Source: GSA-30 sp036384435
GTDB lineage: Bacteria; Pseudomonadota; Gammaproteobacteria; Xanthomonadales; Rhodanobacteraceae
NCBI RefSeq assembly: GCF_036384435.1
Contig: NZ_DASVMI010000044.1
Location: forward strand, 1-6,935
Length of the DNA: 6,935 nt
Direction of reading: 5' to 3'
The number at the start of each line of letters is the position of its first letter. The stretch's first letter is position 1. The position numbers and the translations under genes are program-made. Below the pieces are notes generated by a model, which made no database searches, was not told the origin of the DNA, and saw nothing but the letters and a program-made list of their open reading frames with translations. Below, in pieces: positions 6,651-6,935 of this stretch.

Positions 6651-6935
6651 ATGGAACATCTGAATTATCGCCACACCACCTCGCGCGCCGTCGCAGGCAC
6701 ACGCCGGCAGGCCATCGTCGGAGTCGTGGCCTCGGGCAATCTGGAAGTACTGGCCGAGCGCGTGCTGCCCGCCGATCAATGCGAGGTGGACATCAGCACG
6801 GCCGCCGAGGGTTTTGGTGAGGTCTGGCAGGCGGTGGTCGCCGATTTCGTCGAAAGACGCGCTGCCGGTGGTGTGCGTCTGTCCATCAACGACGGCGGCG
6901 CGCGCCCCGACATGGTGTCGCTGCGGTTGGCGCAG
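6651..6935 (+). CDS. mdcC: Malonate decarboxylase acyl carrier protein (delta subunit), 3' partial
   Basis: MdcC is the small carrier protein that holds the acetyl or malonyl group on a 2'-(5''-phosphoribosyl)-3'-dephospho-CoA arm. The reading frame is open for 95 codons to the window end; family members are about 100 aa, so only a few C-terminal residues are missing. VVASGNLEVL (residues 25-34) matches the family's GSGDLEVL segment, and Ser28 is the likely attachment site for the prosthetic group. NDGGARPDMVSLRLAQ at the end matches the conserved C-terminal part. The ATG is preceded by a strong GAGGAGAGA (6637-6645), which overlaps the mdcA stop. It follows mdcA directly, so the prosthetic-group synthesis gene mdcB is not between them. 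The subunit genes mdcD and mdcE are expected to the right. Confidence 0.93.
   Translation, partial: MEHLNYRHTTSRAVAGTRRQAIVGVVASGNLEVLAERVLPADQCEVDISTAAEGFGEVWQAVVADFVERRAAGGVRLSINDGGARPDMVSLRLAQ

Overview
This window looks like chromosomal DNA from a GC-rich (roughly 60%) proteobacterium. The compact gene spacing and the gene types (EmrA/EmrB efflux pair, biotin-independent malonate decarboxylase genes, a LysR regulator) fit a gammaproteobacterium of the Xanthomonadales or Rhodanobacteraceae kind. That placement is a guess from overall feel, because the window holds no rRNA or other phylogenetic marker. I see no tRNA, rRNA, IS element, phage gene or CRISPR array.

Layout. (1) Bases 1-2628, plus strand: the 3' part of an emrA-type membrane fusion protein gene, followed after 3 nt by a complete emrB-type DHA2 major facilitator gene. 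Together they would form the inner-membrane and periplasmic parts of a tripartite drug or toxic-compound exporter. (2) Bases 2629-2792: a convergent intergenic gap with hairpins, one of them a probable bidirectional terminator. (3) About 2793-3941, minus strand: a GT-A-like (family 2) glycosyltransferase-like protein of unknown substrate, with changed acidic motifs. (4) Bases 4044-4892, minus strand: a LysR-type regulator, most likely MdcR. (5) Bases 4893-4991: a 99-bp divergent control region. (6) Bases 4992-6935, plus strand: mdcA (malonate decarboxylase alpha subunit) and mdcC (the acyl carrier protein or delta subunit, cut by the window end), which start a malonate decarboxylase operon continuing to the right.

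How the genes work together. MdcA loads malonate onto the special prosthetic group of the MdcC carrier protein by swapping it for acetate. Subunits encoded beyond the window (MdcD/MdcE) would then decarboxylate malonyl-ACP to acetyl-ACP. The divergent LysR protein probably senses malonate and switches the operon on. The efflux pair is separated from the malonate locus by the convergent terminator region and the glycosyltransferase, and I see no functional link between them.

I found no convincing undescribed system. The items most worth a second look are the glycosyltransferase-like protein with altered DxD and ED motifs, a 22-bp perfect palindrome inside mdcA, a GATC-rich 11-bp inverted repeat inside the glycosyltransferase gene, and the divergent operator region.
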